From assembly GCF_014649735.1 (NCBI RefSeq), contig NZ_BMTP01000002.1, positions 115,675-179,674 on the forward strand: a stretch of 64,000 bases of DNA. Reading direction: 5' to 3'. Source of the DNA: Streptomyces lavendofoliae. Its GTDB lineage: Bacteria > Actinomycetota > Actinomycetes > Streptomycetales > Streptomycetaceae. Of this stretch, positions 50,502-59,272 are shown piece by piece (the first letter of the stretch is position 1; every line of letters begins with the position of its first letter). The notes under the pieces were generated by a model that ran no database searches, had not been told where the DNA came from, and worked only from the letters and a program-made list of their open reading frames with translations. A program made the translations under genes and the position numbers.

Positions 50502-51443
50502 TCAGGGCACGCGGACGACCTGGCCCGCGTACGAGAGGTTGCCGCCGAAGCCGAACAACAGCGCGGGCGCCCCCGACGCGACCTCGCCGCGTTCGACCAG
50601 CTTGCTGAGCGCCATCGGGATGGAGGCGGCCGAGGTGTTGCCGGACTCGGTGACATCGCGGGCGATCACCGCGTTCACCGCGCCGATGCGCTGCGCGACC
50701 GGCTCGATGATCCGCAGGTTGGCCTGGTGCAGCACCACCGCCGCCAGGTCCTCGGGCGCGATGCCCGCCCGCTCGCACGCCTTGCGGGCGATGGGCGGCA
50801 GCCGGGTGGTGGCCCAGCGGTACACCGCCTGGCCCTCCTGGGCGAACCGCGGCGGGGTGCCCTCGATGCGGACGGCGTGCCCCATCTCCGGGACGGATCC
50901 CCACAGCACCGGGCCGATGCCGGTCTCGCCGGGCGCCGCCTCCACGACCGCCGCGCCCGCGCCGTCGCCCACCAGGACGCAGGTGGTCCGGTCCGTCCAG
51001 TCGGTGATCGCGGTCATCTGGTCGGCGCCGATCACCAGCGCACGGACCGACGAACCCGCCCGTACGGCATGGTCGGCGGTGGCCAGCGCGTGGGTGAACC
51101 CGGCGCACACGACGTTGAGGTCCATGGTGGCGGGCGCTCCCATGCCGAGCCGGGCGGCCACCCGGGCGGCGGTGTTCGGGGAGCGGTCGATCGCCGTGGA
51201 CGTGGCGACCAGGACCAGGTCGATGTCGGCCGGGGCGAGTCCCGCGGCGGCCAGCGCCTTGGCGCCCGCGTGGGCTGCCATCTCGTCGACGGGCTCGTCG
51301 GGGCCCGCGACATGGCGGGTCCGGATCCCGACCCGGCTGGTGATCCACTCATCGCTGGTGTCCACCAGCTCGGCCAGGTCGGCGTTCGTCAGGATCTTGG
51401 CGGGCTGGTAGTGCCCGAGCGCGGCGATACGAGTGCCCGTCAT
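50502..51443 (-). CDS. Beta-ketoacyl-ACP synthase III
   Basis: 313-residue thiolase-fold KAS III, the enzyme that condenses an acyl-CoA starter with malonyl-ACP. Catalytic triad visible: C113 in NVVCAGF, H239 in VLHQANLRI and N269 in SGNTSAASIP. ITSRVGIRTRHV and the final GFGGNLSYAGQVVR are family marks. It is a stand-alone gene with its own terminator and no acyl carrier protein or fab genes around, so it is probably a secondary KAS III rather than the housekeeping FabH. Start ATG 51443. Confidence 0.92.
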   Translation of the reverse strand: MTGTRIAALGHYQPAKILTNADLAELVDTSDEWITSRVGIRTRHVAGPDEPVDEMAAHAGAKALAAAGLAPADIDLVLVATSTAIDRSPNTAARVAARLGMGAPATMDLNVVCAGFTHALATADHAVRAGSSVRALVIGADQMTAITDWTDRTTCVLVGDGAGAAVVEAAPGETGIGPVLWGSVPEMGHAVRIEGTPPRFAQEGQAVYRWATTRLPPIARKACERAGIAPEDLAAVVLHQANLRIIEPVAQRIGAVNAVIARDVTESGNTSAASIPMALSKLVERGEVASGAPALLFGFGGNLSYAGQVVRVP

Positions 51444-51702
51444 GCTCGGGACCCCCTTGTGTGAAGTGCTGCGAATGCTCGGCCGGGCTCCGGCCGGTAC
51501 AGGAGCTCCTCAGTCTCGTCAGCGACCGGCGAGTAACCGGTGAGGTGAACCGACAGGATTTACGCCCGCCTCTTGGAGAGTCCGCAACATCCCCCTTCCC
51601 AATGGCCCCTCCCCGCGAAAACCGGGGGCCGCGCCTTCCGTCCTCCACGGGAACGACGAGGGCCCCGCTGACCGCGCACGCGACCGCGACCTCGTCCCGG
51701 GC
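51444..51702. other. Intergenic region before the formate dehydrogenase remnant
   Basis: 259 bp (381 bp up to fdhD). The minus-strand promoter of the ketoacyl synthase should lie here. No TIM, RNA or gene-like signal is visible; the plus-strand frames do not extend the remnant at 51703. Confidence 0.4.
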
Positions 51703-51819
51703 GTACGGGACAATGGGACCGTCGAGGTCACCCCGCCGCACGACGACGACCCGGTGACCGACGGCAACCTCTGCGTCAAGGGCCGTTTCGGCTGCCAATA
51801 CGTTCGGAAGCGGGACTGA
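51703..51819 (+). pseudogene. Remnant of a molybdopterin formate dehydrogenase/NuoG-like gene
   Basis: About 38 codons ending at TGA 51819 read [18 protein letters not shown], then [20 protein letters not shown]. This matches the last part of the [4Fe-4S] Mo-bis-MGD domain of formate dehydrogenase alpha-type proteins (normally PVN-GxLCxKGRFGF). The CxxCxxxC cluster that should precede it is absent and upstream sequence in this frame shows no similarity. It ends five bases before fdhD, whose product serves formate dehydrogenases. I interpret it as the tail of a decayed structural gene. Confidence 0.7.
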
Positions 51820-51824
51820 TCAGC

Positions 51825-52673
51825 ATGGGACGGGTCACCGAACGCCGCCGCGTCATCCGCGTCCGGGACGGGGCGGTCTCGACCCGGCCCGACACCCTGG
51901 TCGCCGAGGAGCCGCTGGAGATCCGGCTGAACGGCAGGCCCCTGGCGATCACCATGCGCACCCCTGGCGACGACTTCGCGCTGGCGGCCGGTTTCCTCGT
52001 CAGCGAGGGCGTCCTGGGCTCGGCCGCCGACGTGCGGAACATCGTGTACTGCGCCGGGGCCAGGGACGACGGGACCAACACGTACAACGTGGTCGACGTC
52101 CAGCTCGCTCCCGGCGTGCCCGTCCCGGACATCACCCTGGAACGGAACGTCTACACGACGTCGTCGTGCGGTCTGTGCGGCAAGGCAAGCCTCGACGCCG
52201 TACGCACCACCGCCCGCTTCCCGATCGCCGACACTCCCCCGGTGCGCGTCGGGCCCGGGCTCCTCGCGGACCTCCCCGACCGGCTGCGGGCGGCGCAGCG
52301 GGTCTTCGACCGGACCGGCGGGCTGCACGCGGCGGCGCTGTTCTCGGAGGACGGCGAGCTGCTGGACGTGCGGGAGGACGTGGGCCGGCACAACGCGGTC
52401 GACAAGCTGGTCGGCCGTGCGCTGCGGGGGGACCTGCTGCCGCTGGACCGGGCGATCCTGCTGGTGTCGGGCCGGGCGTCGTTCGAGCTGGCGCAGAAGG
52501 CGGTGATGGCGGGCATCCCGGTGCTGGCGGCGGTGTCGGCGCCGTCGTCGCTCGCGGTGGATTTGGCCGCCGAGACGGGCCTGACGCTCGTCGGCTTCCT
52601 GCGGGGCCCGAACATGAACGTGTACGCGGGCGAGGACCGCATCGCCTTCGAGCCGGCGGCCCGGCGGGACTGA
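51825..52673 (+). CDS. fdhD: Formate dehydrogenase accessory sulfurtransferase FdhD
   Basis: 282-residue protein that passes sulfur from a cysteine desulfurase to the molybdenum cofactor of formate dehydrogenase. The sulfur-carrying cysteines are C115 and C118 in [68 protein letters not shown] and [35 protein letters not shown] are the family signature. Full length. Starts five bases after the formate dehydrogenase remnant. No intact formate dehydrogenase is within the window. Confidence 0.96.
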   Translation: MGRVTERRRVIRVRDGAVSTRPDTLVAEEPLEIRLNGRPLAITMRTPGDDFALAAGFLVSEGVLGSAADVRNIVYCAGARDDGTNTYNVVDVQLAPGVPVPDITLERNVYTTSSCGLCGKASLDAVRTTARFPIADTPPVRVGPGLLADLPDRLRAAQRVFDRTGGLHAAALFSEDGELLDVREDVGRHNAVDKLVGRALRGDLLPLDRAILLVSGRASFELAQKAVMAGIPVLAAVSAPSSLAVDLAAETGLTLVGFLRGPNMNVYAGEDRIAFEPAARRD

Positions 52674-52752
52674 CACCGGGCGCGCCCCGCCCCCGTCCCC
52701 CGCGACTGCCCCTGCCAGGGCCCCCGCCGTACCGCTCCTTCCGCCCCGTCCG

Positions 52753-53139
52753 CTACTTCCCCGGCGGGTCGATCATCTGGAGGGCCAGCGTGGCCGGGGG
52801 CTCCGCGACGCCGGGCCCGCCGGCCTCCACCCACGCGAGGATGTCGTCGAGGCAGTCGTCGTCGAGCGCCCAGCCGATCCACGCGGCACGGGCGCCGCGC
52901 CGCCGGGCCTCCGTCGAGGGCTGGACGACCACCACGTTGGCCTGGCCGCAGGGGCCGAGGCAGTCGCTGGTCCGGACGACGAGTCGGCCGCCGGAGGACG
53001 CGGCGGCCTCCCGCAGGCGGGCCAGCTGGCCGGCGTGGTCGGTACCGGGGTGCTTGCGGGCGTCACCGCAGCAGCAGCCGCGGCAGACCACCAGGGAGCA
53101 GGGGCGGGCGGCGCCGGGGCGTATCCAGGTGCGGTTCAC
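52753..53139 (-). CDS. (2Fe-2S) ferredoxin-like domain protein
   Basis: 128-residue thioredoxin-like [2Fe-2S] ferredoxin-type protein. Cysteines: C14 and C19, the unusual run GCCCG (C22-24), then DCLGPCGQANVVVV (C60, C64). The arrangement resembles the NuoE/Hox-type small ferredoxin fold. The extra CCC run is not typical. A likely electron carrier or metal-binding protein. Convergent with fdhD, 79 bp apart, so a link to formate metabolism is possible but not shown. Confidence 0.8.
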   Translation of the reverse strand: MNRTWIRPGAARPCSLVVCRGCCCGDARKHPGTDHAGQLARLREAAASSGGRLVVRTSDCLGPCGQANVVVVQPSTEARRRGARAAWIGWALDDDCLDDILAWVEAGGPGVAEPPATLALQMIDPPGK

Positions 53140-53612
53140 CGGGCGGCGTCCGGGGCGTCGAGTGAGGGCATGACCTCACGGTATCGAGCCGGGTGATCAT
53201 CACGGGGCGGCGGGGTGCGCGACCGGCGCGGACCGGCGCGTGATCGGCATGGCCCGGGCGCCCCCCGGGGCGGCCCGGCCGGCGGCGGACCCGCCCCGGT
53301 GCCCGCGCGGGCCGGCCCGGTCCGGGTCCGGCCGGCGTCGACGCGACTCCCGCACGGACGCCCTCGGGGCACCGCCCGGGAGGGGGACGGCGGCCCGGCG
53401 TGAGCGGGCCGTACAGATTCCGTGGAGATTCCGGCAGCAGCTACTTACCCGGCAGTCAGTAGTCCGCGCGCACCCATGCCCATGGCCGGGCACTCCGCTC
53501 CTGACCAGTGGTGATGCCGGGCCGACGGGGTTCACGAAGGCCCTCCCGCGCGGGTCCCGTCTGGGGTACCGTCACCCTCCGCCGTGCGGAGCACCCCCCA
53601 AGGAGCAGGCCA
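53140..53612. other. Intergenic region before the acyl-CoA ligase
   Basis: 473 bp with no supportable gene. GC-rich plus-strand frames here are shadows. TACCGT at 53567 is a weak -10 candidate for the acyl-CoA ligase gene and an AAGGAG ribosome site lies at 53600-53605. Confidence 0.5.
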
Positions 53613-55436
53613 TTGCGCGAGTTCACTGTCCCACCCGTGGCGACGGCTCCCCTGGTCGGCGGACTGGCCGATTCCGTGTTCGAGCACGCCATGGACGATC
53701 CGGATCGCGTCGCGCTGGGGCGCAAGGACGCGGACGGCCGGTGGGCCGATGTGACGGCGGCGGAGTTCCGCGACGAGGTGCTGGCGCTCGCCAAGGGGTT
53801 GCTGGCCGACGGGGTGCGGTTCGGCGACCGGGTCGCCATCATGGCGCGCACCCGTTACGAGTGGACGCTCTTCGACTTCGCCCTGTGGACGGTCGGCGCG
53901 CAGTCGGTCCCGGTCTACCCGACCTCCTCCGCCGACCAGGTCCACTGGATGCTGCACGACGCCGGGGTGACCGCGTGCGTGGTGGAGCACGAGGACCACG
54001 CCATGACCGTCGGCTCGGTGATCGACCGGCTGCCCCGGCTGAAGCGGCTGTGGCAGCTGGACGCCGGGGCGGTCGCCGAGCTGGTGGCGGCGGGGACGCG
54101 GATCGACGAGGAGGTGGTGCAGCGGCACCGGCGCGCGGTGACGCCCGAGTCGGTCGCCACGGTGATCTACACCTCGGGGACGACGGGCCGCCCGAAGGGC
54201 TGCGTGCTGACGCACGCGAACTTCATGTTCGAGGCGGACACCCTCGTCGGCCGCTGGGAGCCGGTGTTCCACTCCAAACCCGGCGACGAGGCGTCGACCC
54301 TGCTGTTCCTGCCGCTGGCCCATGTCTTCGGGCGGATGGTGGAGGTCGCTGCGGTCCGCAAGCGGGTCAAGTTCGGCCACCAGCCCCAGCTGTCGGCCGG
54401 CCCGCTGCTGGCCGACCTGGCGGCGTTCCGGCCGACGTTCGTGCTGGCGGTCCCGTACATCTTCGAGAAGGTGTTCCAGGCGGCGCGGCGCCGGGCGGAG
54501 GCGGACGGAAGGGTGGGGCCCTTCGACAAGGCCGTCGAGGTGGCGGTGCGGTACGCCGAGGCGCTGGAGGCGAGGGCCTTCGGGCTGGGCCCCGGCCCGT
54601 CGGCGGCGCTGCGGGTGCAGCACCAGTTCTTCGACAAGGTCGTGTACGGCAAGGTGCGCGAGGCCCTGGGCGGGCGGGTGCGGCACGCGATGTCCGGCGG
54701 ATCGGGGATGGCCCGGCGCCTCGGCCTGTTCTTCGAGGGCGCGGGCGTCACCGTGTACGAGGGGTACGGGCTGACGGAGTCGGCGTCGGCGGCCACCGCC
54801 AACCCCCCGGAGCGGACCAAGTACGGCACGGTCGGCCCGCCGATCCCCGGCACGACGGTGCACATCGCGGAGGACGGCGAGGTGTGGCTGCGCGGCCCGC
54901 ACGTCTTCTCCGGCTACCTGGGCAACCCGGCCGCGACCGCCGCCGTGCTCCGGGACGGCTGGCTGGCGACCGGTGACCTGGGCGCGCTCGACGCGGACGG
55001 TTACCTGACCATCACCGGCCGGAAGAAGGAGATGCTGGTGACCTCGGGCGGCAAGAGCGTGCCGCCGTCCGGCCTGGAGGAGCGGGTGCGGTCCCACCCG
55101 CTGGTGGCGCAGTGCATCGTGGTCGGCAACGACCGCCCGTACATCGCGGCGCTGGTCACCCTGGACCAGGAGGCGGTCGACCACTGGCTGGCCATGCAGA
55201 ACCGCCCGCCCCTGCCGCCCGCCGAGCTGGTGCGGGACCCGGCGCTGGAGGCGGAGATACGGCGGGCCGTGGTGGCGGCGAACACGCTCGTGTCGCAGGC
55301 CGAGTCGATCCGTACGTTCCGGATACTCGCGCATCCCTTCACCGAGGAGCACGGGCTGCTGACGCCGTCGCTGAAGCTGAAGCGGAAGGCGATCGAGACG
55401 GCGTACGCGGCGGAGGTCGAGGCGTTGTACCGCTGA
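53613..55436 (+). CDS. AMP-dependent long-chain fatty acid-CoA ligase
   Basis: 607-residue adenylate-forming enzyme activating fatty acids to acyl-CoA. P-loop YTSGTTGRPKG; VYEGYGLTESASAATANPP; motor region LATGDLGALDADGYLTITGRKKEMLVTSGGKSV; C-terminal catalytic Lys region LTPSLKLKRKAI. Start is TTG 53613: an AAGGAG site precedes it by seven bases and the encoded REFTVPP is the usual N-terminus of this Streptomyces family. Cytosolic or membrane-associated. Monocistronic. Confidence 0.92.
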   Translation: MREFTVPPVATAPLVGGLADSVFEHAMDDPDRVALGRKDADGRWADVTAAEFRDEVLALAKGLLADGVRFGDRVAIMARTRYEWTLFDFALWTVGAQSVPVYPTSSADQVHWMLHDAGVTACVVEHEDHAMTVGSVIDRLPRLKRLWQLDAGAVAELVAAGTRIDEEVVQRHRRAVTPESVATVIYTSGTTGRPKGCVLTHANFMFEADTLVGRWEPVFHSKPGDEASTLLFLPLAHVFGRMVEVAAVRKRVKFGHQPQLSAGPLLADLAAFRPTFVLAVPYIFEKVFQAARRRAEADGRVGPFDKAVEVAVRYAEALEARAFGLGPGPSAALRVQHQFFDKVVYGKVREALGGRVRHAMSGGSGMARRLGLFFEGAGVTVYEGYGLTESASAATANPPERTKYGTVGPPIPGTTVHIAEDGEVWLRGPHVFSGYLGNPAATAAVLRDGWLATGDLGALDADGYLTITGRKKEMLVTSGGKSVPPSGLEERVRSHPLVAQCIVVGNDRPYIAALVTLDQEAVDHWLAMQNRPPLPPAELVRDPALEAEIRRAVVAANTLVSQAESIRTFRILAHPFTEEHGLLTPSLKLKRKAIETAYAAEVEALYR

Positions 55437-55529
55437 CCGGGGTGCGGCGCGCGGTTCCGGGGAACACGTTCCGGAAGGCGATCGTTGCACCTGGGAGTAA
55501 CAACCGACGACGAAAAGGATCGACCGCTC

Positions 55530-56360
55530 GTGAGCAAGGTCCCCTCCATCACCCTCAACAACGGCGTCTCCATGCCGCAGCTCGGCTTCGGTGTCTGGCA
55601 GGTGCCCGACGACGAGGCGGCGAAGGCGGTGGGCACGGCCCTCGAGGCCGGATACCGCAGTATCGACACCGCAGCGATCTACGAGAACGAGAAGGGCACC
55701 GGGCAGGCCATCGCCGCCTCCGGCATCGCCCGCGACGAGCTCTTCGTCACCACCAAGCTCTGGAACAGCGAGCAGGGCCACGACGCGACCCTGCGCGCGT
55801 TCGACGAGTCGCTGGGCCGCCTCGGCCTCGACTACGTCGACCTCTACCTGATCCACTGGCCGGTGCCCTCGAAGGACCTGTACACCGAGACGTACAAGGC
55901 GTTCGAGAAGATCCACGCGGACGGCCGCGCCAAGGCCATCGGCGTCTCCAACTTCCTGCCCGGGCATCTGGAGCGCCTCCTCGCGGAGACCTCCGTGGTC
56001 CCGGTGCTCAACCAGATCGAGCTCCACCCGCAGCTCCAGCAGGCGGAGTCCCGCGCGTTCCACGCCCGGCACGACATCCGGACCGAGGCGTGGTCGCCGC
56101 TGGGCCAGGGCAGGGGCCTGCTGGAGGTCCCGACCATCGTCGCCATCGCCCGCAAGCACGACCGCACCCCCGCCCAGGTGGTGCTGCGCTGGCACCTCCA
56201 GCTGGGCAACATCGTGATCCCGAAGTCCGTGACGCCGTCCCGGATCCAGGAGAACATCGACGTCTTCGACTTCGAGCTGGACGCCGACGACCTCGCGGCC
56301 CTGGCGGCCCTGGACGAGGGCAAGCGCCTGGGCCCGGACCCGGCCGTCTTCGGCGGCTGA
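55530..56360 (+). CDS. Aldo/keto reductase
   Basis: 276-residue NADPH-dependent reductase of the 2,5-diketo-gluconate reductase type (AKR5-like). Catalytic tetrad: D46, Y51 (DTAAIYENEKG), K76 (TTKLWN) and H109 (LIHWPVP). KAIGVSNF and VIPKSVTPSRIQENI form the cofactor site. GTG 55530 has an AAGGA site ten bases ahead. Reduces aldehydes or ketoses. Closed by the strong hairpin at 56387-56423. Confidence 0.93.
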   Translation: MSKVPSITLNNGVSMPQLGFGVWQVPDDEAAKAVGTALEAGYRSIDTAAIYENEKGTGQAIAASGIARDELFVTTKLWNSEQGHDATLRAFDESLGRLGLDYVDLYLIHWPVPSKDLYTETYKAFEKIHADGRAKAIGVSNFLPGHLERLLAETSVVPVLNQIELHPQLQQAESRAFHARHDIRTEAWSPLGQGRGLLEVPTIVAIARKHDRTPAQVVLRWHLQLGNIVIPKSVTPSRIQENIDVFDFELDADDLAALAALDEGKRLGPDPAVFGG

Positions 56361-56386
56361 CCGGACCCGGGACGAGGAAGCGGAGC

Positions 56387-56423
56387 CGAGGGCCCGCGCG
56401 GACGCCGTCCGCGCGGGCCCTCG
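56387..56423 (+). terminator. Strong hairpin terminator after the aldo/keto reductase
   Basis: 17-bp stem with a 3-base loop (arms 56387-56403 and 56407-56423, beginning CGAGGGCCCGCGCGGAC), 26 bases after the stop. Confidence 0.75.
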
Positions 56424-56486
56424 CACACCCGGGTCCCCGCCCACCGGGGCGGTCGGGCGGCGGGAGCCGGGCGAGGCCCTACCCGA

Positions 56487-56517
56487 AATGATTGTCATTC
56501 GCCTCGGCGGCTAAGGT
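56487..56517 (+). promoter_or_regulatory. Zur-like box and leaderless-type promoter of the permease pair
   Basis: AATGATTGTCATT (56487-56499) is a palindrome AATGA-TTG-TCATT and looks like the core of a Fur/Zur-family operator; it sits where the -35 should be. TAAGGT (56512-56517) is a -10 candidate ending eight bases before ATG 56526. Metal-dependent repression of the permease operon is predicted. Confidence 0.6.
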
Positions 56518-56525
56518 GTCGCCCC

Positions 56526-57512
56526 ATGAACCGAGCCGCACCGGCGGGGGAGCGTCCACCCGGCGCCATACCGCCGTCCGTCGCCGTCACGGGGGCCGTG
56601 TCGCTCCTCCTGGTCGCCGCGCTCGCGGTGCCCGTACTGGGCCACCCCGGCTTCCGGGCGTGGCAGACCGTGTGCGTGGCCCTCACCGTGCAGGCGCTGC
56701 CCTTCCTCCTGTTCGGCACCGTCGTCTCGGGAGCCGTCAACGCCTTCGTACCCGAGCGGGTGTTCGCCCGGGCGCTGCCCCGCAACCCCGCCCTGGCCGT
56801 GCCGGTCGCGGGTGCTGCGGGCGTGGTGCTGCCCGGCTGCGAGTGCGCCTCCGTGCCGGTCGCCGGAAGCCTCATCCGGCGCGGGGTCGCCCCGGCCGCG
56901 GCGTTCGCGTTCCTGCTCTCCGCGCCCGCGGTCAACCCCGTCGTGCTCGTGTCCACCGCCGTCGCGTTCCCCGGCCGGCCCGACATGGTGGCCGCCCGGC
57001 TCGTCGCGTCCCTCGCGACGGCGGCCACCATGGGGTGGCTCTGGCTGAGGTGGGGGCGGCCCGAGTGGCTGAGGATGCCCGCGCGGCACACCGGCCACCG
57101 CCCCGGGCACAGCCGCTGGGAGGAGTTCCGGATCGGGTTCCAGCACGACTTCCTGCACGCCGGGGGCTTCCTCGTCGTCGGCGCCATGGCGGCGGCCTGC
57201 TTCAACGTGCTCGTCCCGCGCTCGGTGCTCGACGCCTTCGCCGACTCCCCCTGGCTGTCGGTGCTCTTCCTCGCGGCGCTCGCCATCGTGCTCGCCGTCT
57301 GCTCGGAGGCCGACGCCTTCGTCGCCGCCTCGCTCACCGGCTTCTCCCCCACCGCACGGCTGACGTTCATGGTGGTGGGGCCGATGGTCGACGTGAAGCT
57401 GATCGCCCTCCAGGCCGGAACCTTCGGGCGGCCCTTCGCGGTGCGCTTCTCGGCCGCGACCGCGGTCGTCGCGGTGACGTGTGCGTGCCTGACGGGATGG
57501 TGGCTGCTGTGA
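56526..57512 (+). CDS. Permease, UPF0718/YcgR-like
   Basis: 328-residue permease with about eight membrane helices. Marks: VQALPFLLFGTVVSGAVNAFVP, LPGCECASVPVAGSLIRRGV (Cys-Glu-Cys, probably metal-contacting), FLLSAPAVNPVVLVSTAVAFPG and VCSEADAFVAASLTGFSPTARLTFMVVGPMVDVKL. It is the membrane half of a two-gene system with the TIGR03943-type protein. The Zur-like box and the His-rich loop of its partner point to zinc or another divalent metal. Likely leaderless mRNA. Confidence 0.85.
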   Translation: MNRAAPAGERPPGAIPPSVAVTGAVSLLLVAALAVPVLGHPGFRAWQTVCVALTVQALPFLLFGTVVSGAVNAFVPERVFARALPRNPALAVPVAGAAGVVLPGCECASVPVAGSLIRRGVAPAAAFAFLLSAPAVNPVVLVSTAVAFPGRPDMVAARLVASLATAATMGWLWLRWGRPEWLRMPARHTGHRPGHSRWEEFRIGFQHDFLHAGGFLVVGAMAAACFNVLVPRSVLDAFADSPWLSVLFLAALAIVLAVCSEADAFVAASLTGFSPTARLTFMVVGPMVDVKLIALQAGTFGRPFAVRFSAATAVVAVTCACLTGWWLL

Positions 57513-58321
57513 GACGGCACGTCCAGGCGGTCCTGCTGCTGCTCACCGGCGCCGCCGTCCTGCACATCTCGCTGCTGAGCGAGGTCTACCTGCGGTACGT
57601 GAAGGAGGGCCTGCGCCCCTTCCTGATCGCGTCCGCCGTGCTGCTGCTCGTCCTCGGCGTGGTCGGGGCGGTACGGGACGGCCTGCCGTTCGCGCCCCGC
57701 CGCGACACCGGCGAGGAGGGGGACGCGCCCGGTGACGAGTACGGGCACGGTAACGAGGACGGGCACGGTAACGAGGACGGGCACGCGCACGGGCACGCGC
57801 ACGGGAGCGGTCCGCGGGTCGCCTGGGTGCTCTTCCTGCCGGTCCTCGCCCTGCTGCTGTACGCCCCGCCCGCGCTCGGCTCCTACACGGCGGCGCGGGA
57901 GACCGGCAACGCGGTCGCCCGGGTAGCGCGGTTCGACCGGCTGCCGGACACCGACCCGGTCCCGCTCGCGCTGTCGGGGTTCATCGCGCGGGTGCAGCAG
58001 GACCGGGACCGGAGCCTCGCCGGCCGGACGGTCCTGATGACCGGGTTCGTCACCCCCGCGAAGGACCGCGCCGGCACCTGGTACCTCACCCGGCTCGTCG
58101 TCAGCTGCTGCGCGGCCGACTCCCGCTCACTGCGCGTGCGCGTGCACGGCGCGCCCGCGCCCCCCGCCGACACCTGGGTGACCGTGACCGGCACGTGGCA
58201 CCCCGGGGGCGGCGGCGGGCTGGGGACGGCGACGGCCGCGGTGGCGCTCGACGCCCGGTCGGTGGAGCGGGTCCACGAGCCGGTCAATCCGTACCAGGAC
58301 ACCACGCCCCTGCCGCGGTGA
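57509..58321 (+). CDS. TIGR03943 family membrane protein with His-rich loop
   Basis: 270-residue partner of the permease. Two N-terminal membrane helices (VLLLLTGAAVLHISLLSE and FLIASAVLLLVLGVVGAV), then a His/Gly/Asp/Glu-rich loop (about residues 76-100, with GHGNED repeats and HAHGHAHG), a third helix (VAWVLFLPVLALLLYAPPALG) and an extracellular domain with VSCCAADSRSLRVRVHG. GTG 57509 overlaps the permease stop (GTGA). The loop should bind zinc or a similar metal. Confidence 0.85.
   Translation: MRRHVQAVLLLLTGAAVLHISLLSEVYLRYVKEGLRPFLIASAVLLLVLGVVGAVRDGLPFAPRRDTGEEGDAPGDEYGHGNEDGHGNEDGHAHGHAHGSGPRVAWVLFLPVLALLLYAPPALGSYTAARETGNAVARVARFDRLPDTDPVPLALSGFIARVQQDRDRSLAGRTVLMTGFVTPAKDRAGTWYLTRLVVSCCAADSRSLRVRVHGAPAPPADTWVTVTGTWHPGGGGGLGTATAAVALDARSVERVHEPVNPYQDTTPLPR
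57743..57802 (+). repeat. In-frame tandem repeat coding the His-rich loop
   Basis: Two perfect 18-bp units (57743-57760, 57761-57778) followed by two perfect 12-bp units (57779-57790, 57791-57802). All keep frame, so length may vary between strains. Confidence 0.8.
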
Positions 58322-58337
58322 CGGACCGGCCGTCGGC

Positions 58338-58373
58338 GGCCTGGCTACCGACCGTCCGGCCGGCAGCCAGGCC
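58338..58373. terminator. Bidirectional hairpin between convergent genes
   Basis: 9-bp stem GGCCTGGCT / AGCCAGGCC with an 18-base loop between the permease-partner gene (ends 58321) and the methyltransferase gene (ends 58391). Confidence 0.6.
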
Positions 58374-58390
58374 CTCCGGCCGCCGGCCGC

Positions 58391-59272
58391 TCAGCCTCGG
58401 CGGGCCGTGTGCACGGTGCGGGCGGTCAGCATGTACAGGTCCGGCCGGTGGTGCAGGCCCAGCGGTTCCGCCGGGTCGAGCAGCCGGTCGAGCGTGGCCC
58501 GGTCCTCGGGGGCGAGCCGGTCCCCGAGCGCCTCGCGGTGCCGGGCGAACCCGGCCACGATCTGTTCGCGCACGACGTCCGTGACGGGCGCCGGCACGTC
58601 GTACAGGAACGAGCGGGTGCCGCTCGGCACCAGGCCGGCGCCGGACAGCAGCGCCCGCCAGTCGTCGGTGTCCTCCTTGGCACCGGGCAGCCCCGCCCGC
58701 ATCTCGGCGAACCAGGTGGCGTGCGCGGCGTCCATCCGCGCCTCCAGCCCCGGGCGCCCGATGCCGTCGTGCCGCGGCAGGCGCCGGACCGGCAACCCGC
58801 CCTCCACGACCGCCAGCACGCCGCCGGGGCGCAGCAGCTTCGCCAGGTCGGCGACCGCGGCCCGCTGGTCGCCCAGGTGGTGGAGGAAGTCGGCCGTCCA
58901 GACGAGGTCGGCGCCACCGAGCCCGGCGATGCCCTCCGGGAGGTCGGCGCGGCACACCGTGACCCGCTCGCCGAGGCCGGCGGCACGGGCGCGTTCCCGG
59001 GTGCGCTCCAAAAGCTCGGGCGTCGCGTCGACGGCGACGACCTCGGCGTACGGGAACGCCTCGGCGAGCAGGCAGGACAGCACGCCCGGTCCGCTGCCGA
59101 CGTCGAGGACCCGGCGCACTCCGGCCGCCGGCAGCAGCTCGCCGAGCCAGGCAGCGGCCCGGCGGTACAGCTCGCTCTGCAGCTCCGCGCCGTTCTCCAG
59201 CAGCGGCAGCATCTCGGACCAGTCCATGTGGGTGTCGTCATGGTGGTGGTGACCGTGGTGGTGTTGGCTCAT
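58391..59272 (-). CDS. Class I SAM-dependent methyltransferase with His-rich N-terminus
   Basis: 293-residue methyltransferase. Motif I is RVLDVGSGPGVLSCLL, with EVVAVDATPELLERTR (acidic loop) and FLHHLGDQRAAVADLAKLLRPGGVLAVVEGG. Residues 1-16 are very His-rich (SQHHHGHHHHDDTHM), a natural metal-binding tail. ATG 59272 is chosen; the frame upstream to 59374 is not conserved-looking. Substrate unknown. It is convergent with the metal-permease pair, which makes a metal link tempting but unproven. Confidence 0.82.
   Translation of the reverse strand: MSQHHHGHHHHDDTHMDWSEMLPLLENGAELQSELYRRAAAWLGELLPAAGVRRVLDVGSGPGVLSCLLAEAFPYAEVVAVDATPELLERTRERARAAGLGERVTVCRADLPEGIAGLGGADLVWTADFLHHLGDQRAAVADLAKLLRPGGVLAVVEGGLPVRRLPRHDGIGRPGLEARMDAAHATWFAEMRAGLPGAKEDTDDWRALLSGAGLVPSGTRSFLYDVPAPVTDVVREQIVAGFARHREALGDRLAPEDRATLDRLLDPAEPLGLHHRPDLYMLTARTVHTARRG

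Noticed and set aside
51444..51702. Additional formate dehydrogenase coding sequence upstream of the remnant
   Set aside because: No CxxCxxxC or other cluster motif can be found in any plus-strand frame; I only support the last 38 codons.
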